A DNA stretch of 64,000 nucleotides from JAXMCI01 sp046349435 (GTDB taxonomy: Bacteria > Pseudomonadota > Alphaproteobacteria > Dongiales > Dongiaceae). The notes beneath the pieces were generated by a model. The model had not been told where the DNA came from. It did no database searches and saw only the letters and a list, made by a program, of their open reading frames with translations. Positions 24,820 to 33,583 of this stretch are shown piece by piece (positions within the stretch are counted from its first letter, which is position 1; every line of letters starts with the position of its first letter). The DNA is taken from NCBI GenBank assembly GCA_046349435.1, contig JAXMCI010000015.1, forward strand, positions 119,833 through 183,832, written 5' to 3'. Both the position numbers and the translations under genes were made by a program.

Positions 24820-26325
24820 TCACTCTCCGTCGGTCGCTCCGGCGGCTCGGCCGCCCTGCCGGATCAGCTCCATATGGGCGTCCGCGAAGCGCTCGGCCAG
24901 CCTGTCATAAAGGGCGACCGCCTCGGGCCGCGGCTCGACGGTACGGTCGAACCGCACCATGGCGGCCGCCGCCGCGGCCTGGCTGGCATGGAGCCCGGCG
25001 GCCACCGCGGCGAGCGCGGCGCAGCCGATCAGGCCGGCCTCGGTCGCTTCCGGCACCGCCACGGGCAGGCCGAAGACGTCGGCCTTGATCTGCACCCAGA
25101 CCGGGCTGCGCGCGCCGCCGCCGCTCGCCACCCGCCGGGTCAGCGGCGGGGCCGCCGCGCGCAGCGGGCCGAAGGCCTCGCGCGAGGCCAGGCACACGCC
25201 CTCCATCACGGCGCGGACCAGGTGGCCCTTGCCGTGCCGGGCCGACAGGCCCTTGAGCTCGGCGCGGACATGGGCGCGGCCGAAGGCCCGCTCGCCGCCG
25301 AGGAAGGGCAGGAAGAGCAGCCCCTCGGCGCCCGGCTCGACCGCGCCGGCGAGCTCGGAGAGCGCGGCATAGGGCGTGGCCGGGTCGGCGAAGGCGCGCC
25401 GCGCCCAGGCCAGGCTGTCGCCGCCGGCATCGACGATGGTGAACGGCACCCAGTCGGAGCCGACCCCCGCGAGGTTCATCGCCTCGGGCGCGGTGATCGG
25501 CGCCGGCGCGTTGAGCGACAGCAGGTTCGAGGTGCCGGTGATGTCCGAGCCCTGGCCCGGCCCGACCACGCCGGAGCCCAGCAGCGAGACCAGGAAGTCG
25601 CCGCCGCCCGCCACCACCGGCAGCCCGGCCGGCAGGCCGGTCGCCGCCGCCGCGGCCCGCGTCACGCCGCCGATCACCGCGTCCGAGCGCACCGGCGCCG
25701 CGAGCTTGCCGAGGTCGACGCCCAGCGCCGCGGCCAGCGCCGGGTCGTAAGTGCGCCCGGCGGCATCGAGCAGGAAGCTTCCCGAGGCTTCCGAGAAGTC
25801 GGTGGCGGCCTCGCCGGTCAGGCGGAAATTGACGAAGTCCTTCGGCACCAGCAGCCAGCGTGCTGCGTCGTAGACGGCGGGCTGGTGCCGCTTCATCCAG
25901 GCCGCCTTGAAGCCGACCCAGGCGGGGGAGGGCGGGTTGGCGGCGCGCGCGGCGAGCGCAGCGGCGTCGGGCCGGGCGGCGAACGCGGCCACCCCTTCGG
26001 CGGCGCGCTTGCAGTTCCACAGCTGCACCGCCTCGGTCAGGCAGCGCCCGTCGGCGGCGACCGGCACCGGCCCGTGCATCTGGCCGCAGCAGCCGATCGC
26101 GGCGAGCCGCCCCGCCGCCCCCGGCACGGCGCCCAGCACCTCGCCGATCGCCGAGCGCACTCCGGCCCACCAGGCCTCGGGATCCTGCTCGGTCCAGCCG
26201 GGCTGGGGCACGGTCTGCTCATGCGGCCGGCTCGCCACCGCCTCGAGCCGCCCCGCCGGGTCGACCAGCCCGACCCGCACGCTCTGCGTCCCGACATCGA
26301 CGGCGAGCAGCAGCGGCGGCGCCAT
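24820..26325 (-). CDS. FGGY-family carbohydrate kinase, xylulokinase-like
   Basis: A 501-residue FGGY kinase. The N-terminal phosphate-1 motif is LLLAVDVGTQSVRVGLVD, followed by GCCGQMHGPVPV as in xylulokinases, and the second ATPase domain has VVAGGGDFLVSLLGSG with the catalytic Asp, then ITGTSNLLSL and RRVASGGGARSPVWVQIKAD. Expected reaction: ATP-dependent phosphorylation of a ketose or polyol such as xylulose. Substrate cannot be fixed from sequence. It starts two bases after the stop of the shikimate-dehydrogenase-like gene. Confidence 0.9.
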   Translation of the reverse strand: MAPPLLLAVDVGTQSVRVGLVDPAGRLEAVASRPHEQTVPQPGWTEQDPEAWWAGVRSAIGEVLGAVPGAAGRLAAIGCCGQMHGPVPVAADGRCLTEAVQLWNCKRAAEGVAAFAARPDAAALAARAANPPSPAWVGFKAAWMKRHQPAVYDAARWLLVPKDFVNFRLTGEAATDFSEASGSFLLDAAGRTYDPALAAALGVDLGKLAAPVRSDAVIGGVTRAAAAATGLPAGLPVVAGGGDFLVSLLGSGVVGPGQGSDITGTSNLLSLNAPAPITAPEAMNLAGVGSDWVPFTIVDAGGDSLAWARRAFADPATPYAALSELAGAVEPGAEGLLFLPFLGGERAFGRAHVRAELKGLSARHGKGHLVRAVMEGVCLASREAFGPLRAAAPPLTRRVASGGGARSPVWVQIKADVFGLPVAVPEATEAGLIGCAALAAVAAGLHASQAAAAAAMVRFDRTVEPRPEAVALYDRLAERFADAHMELIRQGGRAAGATDGE

Positions 26326-26327
26326 GC

Positions 26328-27251
26328 TCAGCCCCGCGCCGCTTCGGCCGCTGCCAGCAGCGCGGCGTCGGCGGCGTCGTCGAGGGTGAGGCCGAACACC
26401 TCCTCGATGACCGCCGACCAGCCGAAGACGAAGTAGCGGAAGCCGTCGGCCACCGTCAGCCGGCGGGCGGCCGCCTGCGCCTCGGCCTGGTGCAGGAATC
26501 CGAGTGCGCCGCGATAGTTGAACTCCCAGGCGATGCCGCCCTCGGGGAATCGGGCGGCGTTGGAGAGCGGCGAGCCCGGCCGGTCCTTGCCCAGCCCGGT
26601 GCCGTTGGCGACCAGGCTGCCCGGCGGCAGCGCGGCCAGCAGCCGGTCGTGGTCGGCGGCGCCGGCGACCTGCAAGTAGCGCACCGCCTCGGCGCCGGGC
26701 AGGCCGGCGAGATGAGCCCGGCAATGCTCGAGCCGCGCGGCGGCGATGTCGGTGATGGCGATCGCCGCCGGCCGCTCGCCGGCCGGCCGGCCGAGCAGCG
26801 CCGCGGCCAGCGCCAGCCCGGCCCCGCCGGAGCCGAGCAGCAGCGCCTCGGCCCGCGGCCGCTCGCGCCACCAGCCCGGCCCGGCGATGGCGTCGAGCGC
26901 GCGGCCGGCGGTGATCGGGTCCTTGGCGAAGCCCGCCAGCCGTCCGTCCGTCCGGCGGACGATGGCGCTGACCTCGCCCAGCCGCCGCGCCCAGGGATCG
27001 AGCGCGGCGAACAGGTCGCCCGCCATCTCCAGCACGGCGATCTTGTGGGTGGTGACCAGGGCGCCGCGCACCTCGGCGTCGGCGGCCAGCGCGGCGATCG
27101 CCGGGCGCAGCGCCGCGGCATCGACGCCGACCGGCAGGTCGACGCCGCGCAGCACCGCCCCCTCGAGGCCGAGCAGCGCCGCCCAGCGCGGGAACACGCG
27201 GTTGATCAGCGATCCGCCGGTGCTGACCCCGATGAAGACGAGGACGGCCAT
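26328..27251 (-). CDS. shikimate dehydrogenase-like oxidoreductase
   Basis: A 307-residue protein with the two-domain AroE layout. Residues 1-115 are the substrate domain (FIGVSTGGSLINRVFPRWA, LVTTHKIAVLEMA), followed by an NAD(P) Rossmann domain (ALLLGSGGAGLALAAALLG) and the ending GLTLDDAADAALLAAAE. The substrate motif departs from true AroE: STGGS replaces the SxSxS serines, and TTHK replaces TxPxK while keeping the lysine; Asp in FAKDPITAG is retained. It is therefore likely a catabolic homologue acting on a cyclitol, quinate-like or sugar-derived compound. An ATG at 27275 is an alternative start. Confidence 0.75.
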   Translation of the reverse strand: MAVLVFIGVSTGGSLINRVFPRWAALLGLEGAVLRGVDLPVGVDAAALRPAIAALAADAEVRGALVTTHKIAVLEMAGDLFAALDPWARRLGEVSAIVRRTDGRLAGFAKDPITAGRALDAIAGPGWWRERPRAEALLLGSGGAGLALAAALLGRPAGERPAAIAITDIAAARLEHCRAHLAGLPGAEAVRYLQVAGAADHDRLLAALPPGSLVANGTGLGKDRPGSPLSNAARFPEGGIAWEFNYRGALGFLHQAEAQAAARRLTVADGFRYFVFGWSAVIEEVFGLTLDDAADAALLAAAEAARG

Positions 27252-27279
27252 GGCGCCGATCCGCACCTCCCTCATTGTC

Positions 27280-27302
27280 ATTGCCGGGCTTGACCCGGCA
27301 AT
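27280..27302. repeat. palindromic intergenic repeat
   Basis: ATTGCCGGG-CTTGA-CCCGGCAAT, a perfect 9-base hairpin preceded by TGTC, in the divergent gap between the shikimate-dehydrogenase-like gene and the molybdenum hydroxylase operon. It is the same family as the composite element at 18957-19044. Confidence 0.85.
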
Positions 27303-27422
27303 CCAGGCACCGCCGCGGACTGGATGCGCCCTTGTTGCTCCCTGGCGCCGGCCCGCCCTGGCCTTGCTTGACAGCCTCGACGGCAGCGGACCGTAATGCG
27401 CCATGATCGCGAGGACGACAGC

Positions 27423-28268
27423 ATGACGGCCTGGTACGAGCGGCCGGAGACGGTCGAGGCCGGGCTCCGGATGCTGGCCGACCGACCCCGCACCATCCTC
27501 GCCGGCGGCACCGACTTCTATCCGGCGCGGGTCGAGCGGCCGATGGCCGAGGATGTGCTCGACATCACCGGCATCGCGGCGCTGCGCGAGATCGCGGAGA
27601 CCGCGGACGAGGTGCGGATCGGCGCCGGCGTGACCTGGACGCAGCTGGTCGAGGCCACGCTGCCGCCCTGCTTCGACGGGCTGAAGCAGGCGGCGCGCGA
27701 GGTCGGCGGCCGGCAGATCCAGAATGCCGGCACGGTGGTCGGCAATCTCTGCAACGCCTCGCCGGCGGCCGACGGCATCCCCAACCTGCTGGCGCTCGAC
27801 GCCCAGGTCGAGCTCGCCTCGATCGATGGCACCCGCATCCTGCCGGTCGCCGCCTTCGTCACCGGCAACCGCCGCACCGAGCGCGGCCCGGAAGAGCTGG
27901 TCACCGCCATCCTGGTGCCGAAGCCGCGCCGCCCGGCGCCGCGCCGTCTTCCTCAAGCTCGGCGCGCGCAAGTACCTGGTGATCTCCATCGTCATGGTGG
28001 CGGCGATGCTGGAGGCGGCCGAGGACGGCACGGTGGCGGCGGCGCGGGTCGCCGTCGGCGCCTGCTCGGCCGTGGCGCGCCGGCTGCCGGCGCTGGAGCA
28101 GGCGCTGGCCGGCCGGCCGCTCGGCCCGGGGCTGGCGGCGACCTCGTCCGGCCCGAGCATCTCGCCGCGCTGACGCCGATCGACGACGTCCGCGCGCCGG
28201 CCGGTTACAGCCGCGACGCCGCCCTCGAGCTGGTCCGCCGCGCGCTCGCCGCGGCGGCGGCGCGGTGA
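27423..28268 (+). CDS. molybdenum hydroxylase FAD-binding subunit, two compensating frameshifts
   Basis: Medium (FAD) subunit of a xanthine dehydrogenase-family enzyme, passing electrons from the iron-sulfur domain to FAD. The N-terminal part is normal: LAGGTDFYPARV, then GGRQIQNAGTVVGNLCNASPAADG for FAD binding. After VPKPRRPA the true coding frame shifts by one base (extra base at about 27933-27943): KLGARKYLVISIVMVAAMLE continues in the next frame. It returns near 28134-28140 (one base missing) to RPEHLAALTPIDDVRAPAGY. Read without correction about 70 residues are scrambled, including part of the C-terminal domain. Start ATG at 27423; 281 codons as read. Confidence 0.8.
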   Translation: MTAWYERPETVEAGLRMLADRPRTILAGGTDFYPARVERPMAEDVLDITGIAALREIAETADEVRIGAGVTWTQLVEATLPPCFDGLKQAAREVGGRQIQNAGTVVGNLCNASPAADGIPNLLALDAQVELASIDGTRILPVAAFVTGNRRTERGPEELVTAILVPKPRRPAPRRLPQARRAQVPGDLHRHGGGDAGGGRGRHGGGGAGRRRRLLGRGAPAAGAGAGAGRPAARPGAGGDLVRPEHLAALTPIDDVRAPAGYSRDAALELVRRALAAAAAR

Positions 28269-28273
28269 CGGCG

Positions 28274-28386
28274 ACCCTCACCCCGACCCTCTCCCGCAGG
28301 CGGGAGAGGGAGCGGCGGCGCCGCTTCGTTCCCTCGCCCGCGCAGCGGGGGAGGAGGGCCGTCGCGCCGGCGACGGGAGGGTGAGG
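28274..28386. repeat. large palindromic intergenic repeat
   Basis: The gap between the two hydroxylase genes begins ACCCTCACC and ends GGGAGGGTGAGG, which can pair. Inside is a perfect hairpin CCCTCTCCCGC-AG-GCGGGAGAGGG (28287-28297 with 28300-28310) and a GCGGGGGAGGAGGG segment. This CCCTCTCCCGC-type element is widespread between genes in alpha- and betaproteobacteria. Confidence 0.8.
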
Positions 28387-28419
28387 CATCGGCGCACCAC
28401 CTTTCCTGCGGTCCTAGGC

Positions 28420-31165
28420 ATGTTCACGTTCTACAAGTTCACCCTCAACGGCCGGCCTTGCGCGGTCCAGGCCGGCCTTGCGCCGGCTGGCCGACGTGCT
28501 GCGCGAGCAGTGCGGGCTCACCGGCACCAAGGTCGGCTGCAATGCCGGCGATTGCGGCGCCTGCACGGTGCTGCTCGACGGCGCCCAGGTCTGCGCCTGC
28601 CTGGTGCCGGTGGCGCAGGCGGCGGGGCGCAGCGTCACCACCGTCGAGGGGCTCGCCGACGGCGAGCTCTCGGCGCTGCAGCAGGCCTTCCACCGCCACG
28701 GCGCGGCGCAGTGCGGCATCTGCACGCCGGGCATGCTGATGGCCGCCGCCGACCTGCTGCGCCGCGAGCCGTCGCCCGACGCCGAAGCGGTCGAGGCGGC
28801 GCTCGGCGGCGTGCTCTGCCGCTGCACCGGCTACCGCAAGATCGTCGAGGCGGTGCTCGACGCCGCCCGGCCGCAGCCGCTGCCCGACGCGCCGCCGGCC
28901 GGCGCAGCGGTGGGCGCGCGGATCCCGCGGCTCGACGGCATCCCCAAGCTCGACGGGACGGAGCGCTTCGGCGCCGATGCGGCGCCGGAGGACTGCCTCT
29001 GGCTGCGCGCGGTGCGCTCGCCCCATGCCAGCGCCCGCTTCACCCTCGGCAGCTTCGACGCGCTCCACGCCCGCTATCCCGGCCTGGTCCGCGTGCTGAC
29101 CGCGGCGGACGTGCCGAGCAACGGCTTCGGCATCTACCCCGACATCAAGGACCAGCCGGTGCTGGCCGACGGGCTGGTGCGCTATCGCGGCGAGGCGGTG
29201 CTGGCGCTGGTCGGCGACGCCGATACCATCGCGCGCATCGCCGATGCCGAGCTGCCGATCGAATGGCAGGTCCTGCCGCCGCTCGACACGCTCGACAAGG
29301 CGCTGGCCGCCGGCGCGCCGGCGCTGCACGCGGCGAGGCCCGACAACGTCCTGGTCCGCGGCCGGGTGCGCAAGGGCGACCTCGAGGCCGGCTTCGCCGC
29401 CGCCGCGGCGGTCGCCGAAGGGGCCTGGGAGACGAGCTTCGTCGAGCACGCCTATATCGAGCCGGAGGCCGGCTATGCCCGGCGCGCCGGCAACCGGCTG
29501 GAGATCTCCGCCTGCACCCAGACGCCCTACATGGACCGCGACGAGGTGGCGCTGGTCATGGGGCTCGACAAGCAGCAGGTGCGGATCCTGCCGACCGCCT
29601 GCGGCGGCGGCTTCGGCGGCAAGCTCGACCTGTCGCTGCAGCCGCTCATCGCCGTCGCCGCCTGGCTGCTCGACCGGCCGGTGCGCTGCACCTACACGCG
29701 GCCGGAATCGATGCGCTCCACCACCAAGCGCCATCCCGCCCGGATGCAGGCCCGCTTCGCCTGCGACGCCGCGGGCCGGCTGACCGCGGTCGATTTCCGG
29801 GGCGACTTCAACACCGGCGCCTACGCCTCCTGGGGGCCGACCGTCGCCAACCGCGTGCCGGTCCATGCCAGCGGACCCTACTTCGTGCCGGCGGTGCGGG
29901 CGGAGACCCGCGCCGTCTACACCAACGCCCCGCCGGCCGGCGCCTTCCGCGGCTTCGGCGTGCCGCAATGCGCCGTGGTGCACGAGGCGCTGATGGACGA
30001 GCTCGCCGGCAAGGTCGGCATCGACCGGCTGGAGTTCCGGCTGGTCAACGCGCTGCGGGCCGGCCAGGCGACCGCCACCGGCCAGGTGCTGGCGGCGAGC
30101 GCCGGCCTGCCGCTCTGCCTCGAGGCGCTGCGCCCGGCCTGGCGGCGGGCGCTGGCCGCCGCCGAGGCGCACAACCGCGCCCCGGGCGGCACCACCCGGC
30201 GCGGCGTCGGCATCGGCTGCATGTGGTACGGCATCGGCAACACCTCGCTCTCCAACCCCTCGGCGATGCGGGTTGGCATCGACCGGGCCGGGCGGGTGAC
30301 CCTCTACAACGGCGCCGTCGATATCGGGCAGGGCTCCAACACCATCATGGCGCAGCTCTGCGCCGACGCGCTCGGCATCCCGGTGGCCGAGCTGCACATC
30401 GTCATGGGCGACACCGACCGTACGCTCGACGCCGGCAAGACCTCGGCCTCGCGCCAGTCCTTCGTCTCCGGCAACGCCGCCAAGCGGGCCGGCGAGGCGC
30501 TGCGCGGGCAGATCCTGCGGCTGGCCAATGCCGGCGACGGCGCGCGGCTGCGCCTGGCCGGCGGCCGGCTCGCCGTCGAGGACGGCGTCACGGTGCGCGA
30601 GATCGACCTCGCGGCGCTGCCTGAGGACGAGCAGGGCGACGTGCTGACCGGCATCGGCCAGTTCGACCCGCCGACCACGATGCTCGACGCCGACGGCCAG
30701 GGCGTGCCCTACGCCACCTACGGCTTCGCCGCGCAGCTCGCCGAGCTCGAGGTCGACACCCGCCTCGGCACGGTGCGGCTGATCGGCATCACCGCGGCGC
30801 ACGATGTCGGCCGCGCCATCAACCCGATGCAGGTCGAGGGCCAGATCCATGGCGGCATCGCCCAGGGTCTGGGATTCGCCCTGATGGAGGACTACGTGCC
30901 GGGGGTCAGCGAGAACCTGCACGACTACCTGATCCCGACGGTCGGCGACGTGCCGCCGATCGAGACCATCATCGTCGAGGATGCCGAGCCGCTCGGCCCC
31001 TGGGGCGCCAAGGGCATCGGCGAGCCGGCGCTGATCCCGACCGCGCCGGCCATCCTCGGCGCCATCCGGCACGCGACGGGCGCCCGCATCCACCGCCTGC
31101 CGGCCACCCCCGACCGGGTGCTGGCGGCGATCCGCGCGGCAGATCTCGCCGAGGCGGCGGAATGA
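28420..31165 (+). CDS. molybdenum hydroxylase, [2Fe-2S] and molybdopterin subunits fused, frameshift near start
   Basis: A xanthine dehydrogenase-family protein of about 914 residues. The N-terminal region MFTFYKFTLNGRPCAV is in one frame and LRRLADVLREQCGLTG in the next, so one extra base lies near 28470-28477; a TTG at 28478 would be the only start without the shift and would lose the first iron-sulfur strand. The [2Fe-2S] cysteines follow (KVGCNAGDCGACTVLLDG), then QCGICTPGM and CRCTGY. The molybdenum domain (CGGGFGGK, GAFRGFGVPQ, GQGSNT) ends with the catalytic glutamate in AKGIGEPALIP. It hydroxylates an N-heterocycle or aldehyde. Confidence 0.85.
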
Positions 31166-32673
31166 GCGAAGCAGCCCCCCACGAGACCGCCCCCCACGAG
31201 ACCACCGGCGCGGAGCAGGCGGCCGGCATCGTCGTGTGCGACGCCTGCCCGGTGCTCTGCCGCATCCGGCCGGGCAAGACCGGCGCCTGCGACCGCTACG
31301 GCAATGTCGAGGGCAAGCTGGCGCGGCTCGACCCGATGCTGGTGGCCGAGAAGGTGGCCGGGCGGAGCGGCGCCATGGTGCCGTTCCTCGGCGGCGACTG
31401 GGACGGCACGCTGGTGCCCTCGGGCGGCACCTTCGTCACCGGCATCGGCGCCGGCACCACCTATCCCGACTACAAGCCGGCGCCCTTCATCGTCGCCAGC
31501 CGGCACCAGGGCGTCGACATGGTCACCGTGGTGACCGAGGGCATCTTCTCCTATTGCGGCCTCAAGCTGAAGATCGACACCGACCGCTTCGTCGGGCCGG
31601 AGCAGGCGCCGGTCCGCGCCAGGGGCGAGCAGGTCGGCCATGTCACGACGGCGGAGTACGGCTCGCAGATGCTGGCGCTGGGCGGGGTGCGCCACCTCAC
31701 CGGCGGCAGCAAGAAGGAGGGCGTGGTCACCTGCGACACGCTGCTCGCGCTCTGCAACAAGGGCCGGGTCGAGCTCACCATCGACGGCGGCGCAACGCTC
31801 GCCGTCCAGGCCGGCCGGCCGCCGGTGATCAACGGGGTCGAGGAGACGCGCATGCGCGTCGGCTGCGGCTCGGCCACCATCGGCATCTTCGCCAAGCAGT
31901 GGCACGGCCATGCCGACGAGGTGATCGTGGTCGACGACCACATCACCGGCGTGCTGAGCGAGCACCAGGCCGGCCGCTTCCTCGGCCTCAGCCCGGCCGG
32001 CATCCGGGTGCGCGGCCGCCGCTCCACCCCCGGCCGCTACTTCCAGGTCGCCGAGCCCGGGCTCGGCTGGGGCGGCACCGACGTCAAGGACCCGCTGGGC
32101 ATCATCGAGAAGATCGACCCCAAAGTGGCGCGTCCCGGCCTGCGGCTGCTGATGGTCAGCACGACCGGGGAGGATTCCGCCTGGTTCGTGCTCGACGAGT
32201 CGCTCCGCCCGGTGCCGGCGGCGATGCCCGAGGCGGTCGCCCGGGTGGTCGAGCGGATCGGCGAGAACTGCGAGCCGGCGCTGACCTCGGTGCTGTTCAT
32301 GGCCGGGGCCGGCGGCTCGCTGCGCGCCGGCGTCACCGAGAACCCGATCCGGCTCACCCGCTCGATCAAGCAGGCGCTGACCCGCGTCACCTCCGGCGGC
32401 GCGCCGGTCTATGTCTGGCCGGGCGGCGGCATCACCTACATGGTCGACGTCACCACCATGCCGGACAACGGCTTCGGCTACGTGCCGACGCCGGCGATCG
32501 TCGCGCCGATCGAGTTCACGCTGCGGCTCGAGGACTATCGCGCGCTCGGCGGCCATGTCGACTATGTCCGGCAGCTCGACGAGGTCGTGCACGAGCCGCG
32601 CGTCCGCCACACCGCCTGGCGGCCGGACAATCCCTGGCCGCTGGTGCCGGCACCTCCCGAGGCCGAGGGCTGA
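31162..32673 (+). CDS. 6-hydroxynicotinate reductase-like iron-sulfur protein
   Basis: A 503-residue protein overlapping the hydroxylase stop by four bases. Cysteines 26, 29, 33 and 43 (CDACPVLCRIRPGKTGACDRY) form a ferredoxin-like cluster site. The body carries GGDWDGTLVPSGGTFVTGIG, EGIFSYCGLKLKIDTD and a Gly-rich C-terminal part. It matches the family named 6-hydroxynicotinate reductase, after the ferredoxin-dependent enzyme of nicotinate breakdown. The real substrate in aerobic alphaproteobacteria is not established. A 15-base tandem duplication near the start encodes PHETAPHET. Confidence 0.82.
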   Translation: MSEAAPHETAPHETTGAEQAAGIVVCDACPVLCRIRPGKTGACDRYGNVEGKLARLDPMLVAEKVAGRSGAMVPFLGGDWDGTLVPSGGTFVTGIGAGTTYPDYKPAPFIVASRHQGVDMVTVVTEGIFSYCGLKLKIDTDRFVGPEQAPVRARGEQVGHVTTAEYGSQMLALGGVRHLTGGSKKEGVVTCDTLLALCNKGRVELTIDGGATLAVQAGRPPVINGVEETRMRVGCGSATIGIFAKQWHGHADEVIVVDDHITGVLSEHQAGRFLGLSPAGIRVRGRRSTPGRYFQVAEPGLGWGGTDVKDPLGIIEKIDPKVARPGLRLLMVSTTGEDSAWFVLDESLRPVPAAMPEAVARVVERIGENCEPALTSVLFMAGAGGSLRAGVTENPIRLTRSIKQALTRVTSGGAPVYVWPGGGITYMVDVTTMPDNGFGYVPTPAIVAPIEFTLRLEDYRALGGHVDYVRQLDEVVHEPRVRHTAWRPDNPWPLVPAPPEAEG

Positions 32674-32680
32674 GGCGGCG

Positions 32681-33583
32681 ATGACGGCCGGCGGCCACCA
32701 GGCCCGCCGGCTGCCCGACGGGCGGCGGCTGTTCCTGCAGCACGGGCCGATGGACGTGGTGGTCGAGGCCTTCGGCCCGCCCGCCGAGATCAGCCTCGCC
32801 TACGCCCAGGCCGAGGCCCGCTTCGCCGGCATCCTGGCCGAGCTGGTTGCCGAACTGCCCCTGCTTCGCCGCCCGGTCGGCGCCGAGCCGCCGGCGCTGC
32901 GCGGGCGGGTGGCGCGGCGCATGGCCGCCGCCGTCTGGCCGCACCGCGCCGTCTACGTCACGCCGATGGCGGCGGTCGCCGGCGCCGTCGCCGACGAGGT
33001 GCTGGCGGCGATGCTGGCCGGCCGCGGACTCGCGCGCGCCTACGTCAACGACGGCGGCGACATCGCGCTGCACCTGGCGCCGGGCGAGCGCTTCGTCGCC
33101 GGGCTGGTCGCCGACCTCGAGGCGCCGGCGCTCGACGGCACCGCCGCGATCACCGCGGGGATGCCGGTGCGCGGCATCGCCACCAGCGGCCGCGGCGGCC
33201 GCAGCTTCAGCCTCGGCATCGCCGATGCGGTCACCGTGCTGGCCCGCGACGCGGCGGCTGCCGACGCCGCCGCCACCCTGATCGCCAATTGTGTCGACGT
33301 CCCCGACCACCCCGCGATCGAGCGCCGCCCGGCCGCCAGCCTGCGCGACGACACCGATCTCGGCGACCTGCCGGTCACCGTCGCGGTGGGCGCACTGTCG
33401 CCCGACGCGGTCGCGGCGGCGCTGGCCGCCGGCGCGGCGGAGGCGGAGCGGATGCTGGCCGCCGGGCTGATCGCGGGCGCCGCGCTGTTCCTGCGCGGCC
33501 GGCACCGGGTGGTCGGCGCCGCGGCCTACTCGGCCGGGACGGCGACCCTGGCGCCGGCCGGCAGCCTGCGCCGGATGAAGTAG
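32681..33583 (+). CDS. UPF0280 family protein
   Basis: A 300-residue protein of the UPF0280 family, which shares the ApbE (flavin transferase) fold. Recognisable segments are VYVTPMAAVAGAVADEVLAAML, YVNDGGDIALHLAPGE, RGIATSGRGGRSFSLGIADAVTV and ANCVDVPDHPAIERRPA. The ATG at 32681 lies seven bases after the previous stop. UPF0280 genes regularly accompany 6-hydroxynicotinate reductase-like genes, so a role in that pathway or in maturing its enzymes is likely; the biochemical activity is unknown. Its 3' end overlaps the convergent desaturase by 58 bases. Confidence 0.88.
   Translation: MTAGGHQARRLPDGRRLFLQHGPMDVVVEAFGPPAEISLAYAQAEARFAGILAELVAELPLLRRPVGAEPPALRGRVARRMAAAVWPHRAVYVTPMAAVAGAVADEVLAAMLAGRGLARAYVNDGGDIALHLAPGERFVAGLVADLEAPALDGTAAITAGMPVRGIATSGRGGRSFSLGIADAVTVLARDAAAADAAATLIANCVDVPDHPAIERRPAASLRDDTDLGDLPVTVAVGALSPDAVAAALAAGAAEAERMLAAGLIAGAALFLRGRHRVVGAAAYSAGTATLAPAGSLRRMK

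Noticed and set aside
28450..28483. 14-base direct repeat GGCCGGCCTTGCGC as cause of the hydroxylase frameshift
   Set aside because: Removing one 20-base unit does not restore the reading frame, so a single-base indel is the simpler explanation.
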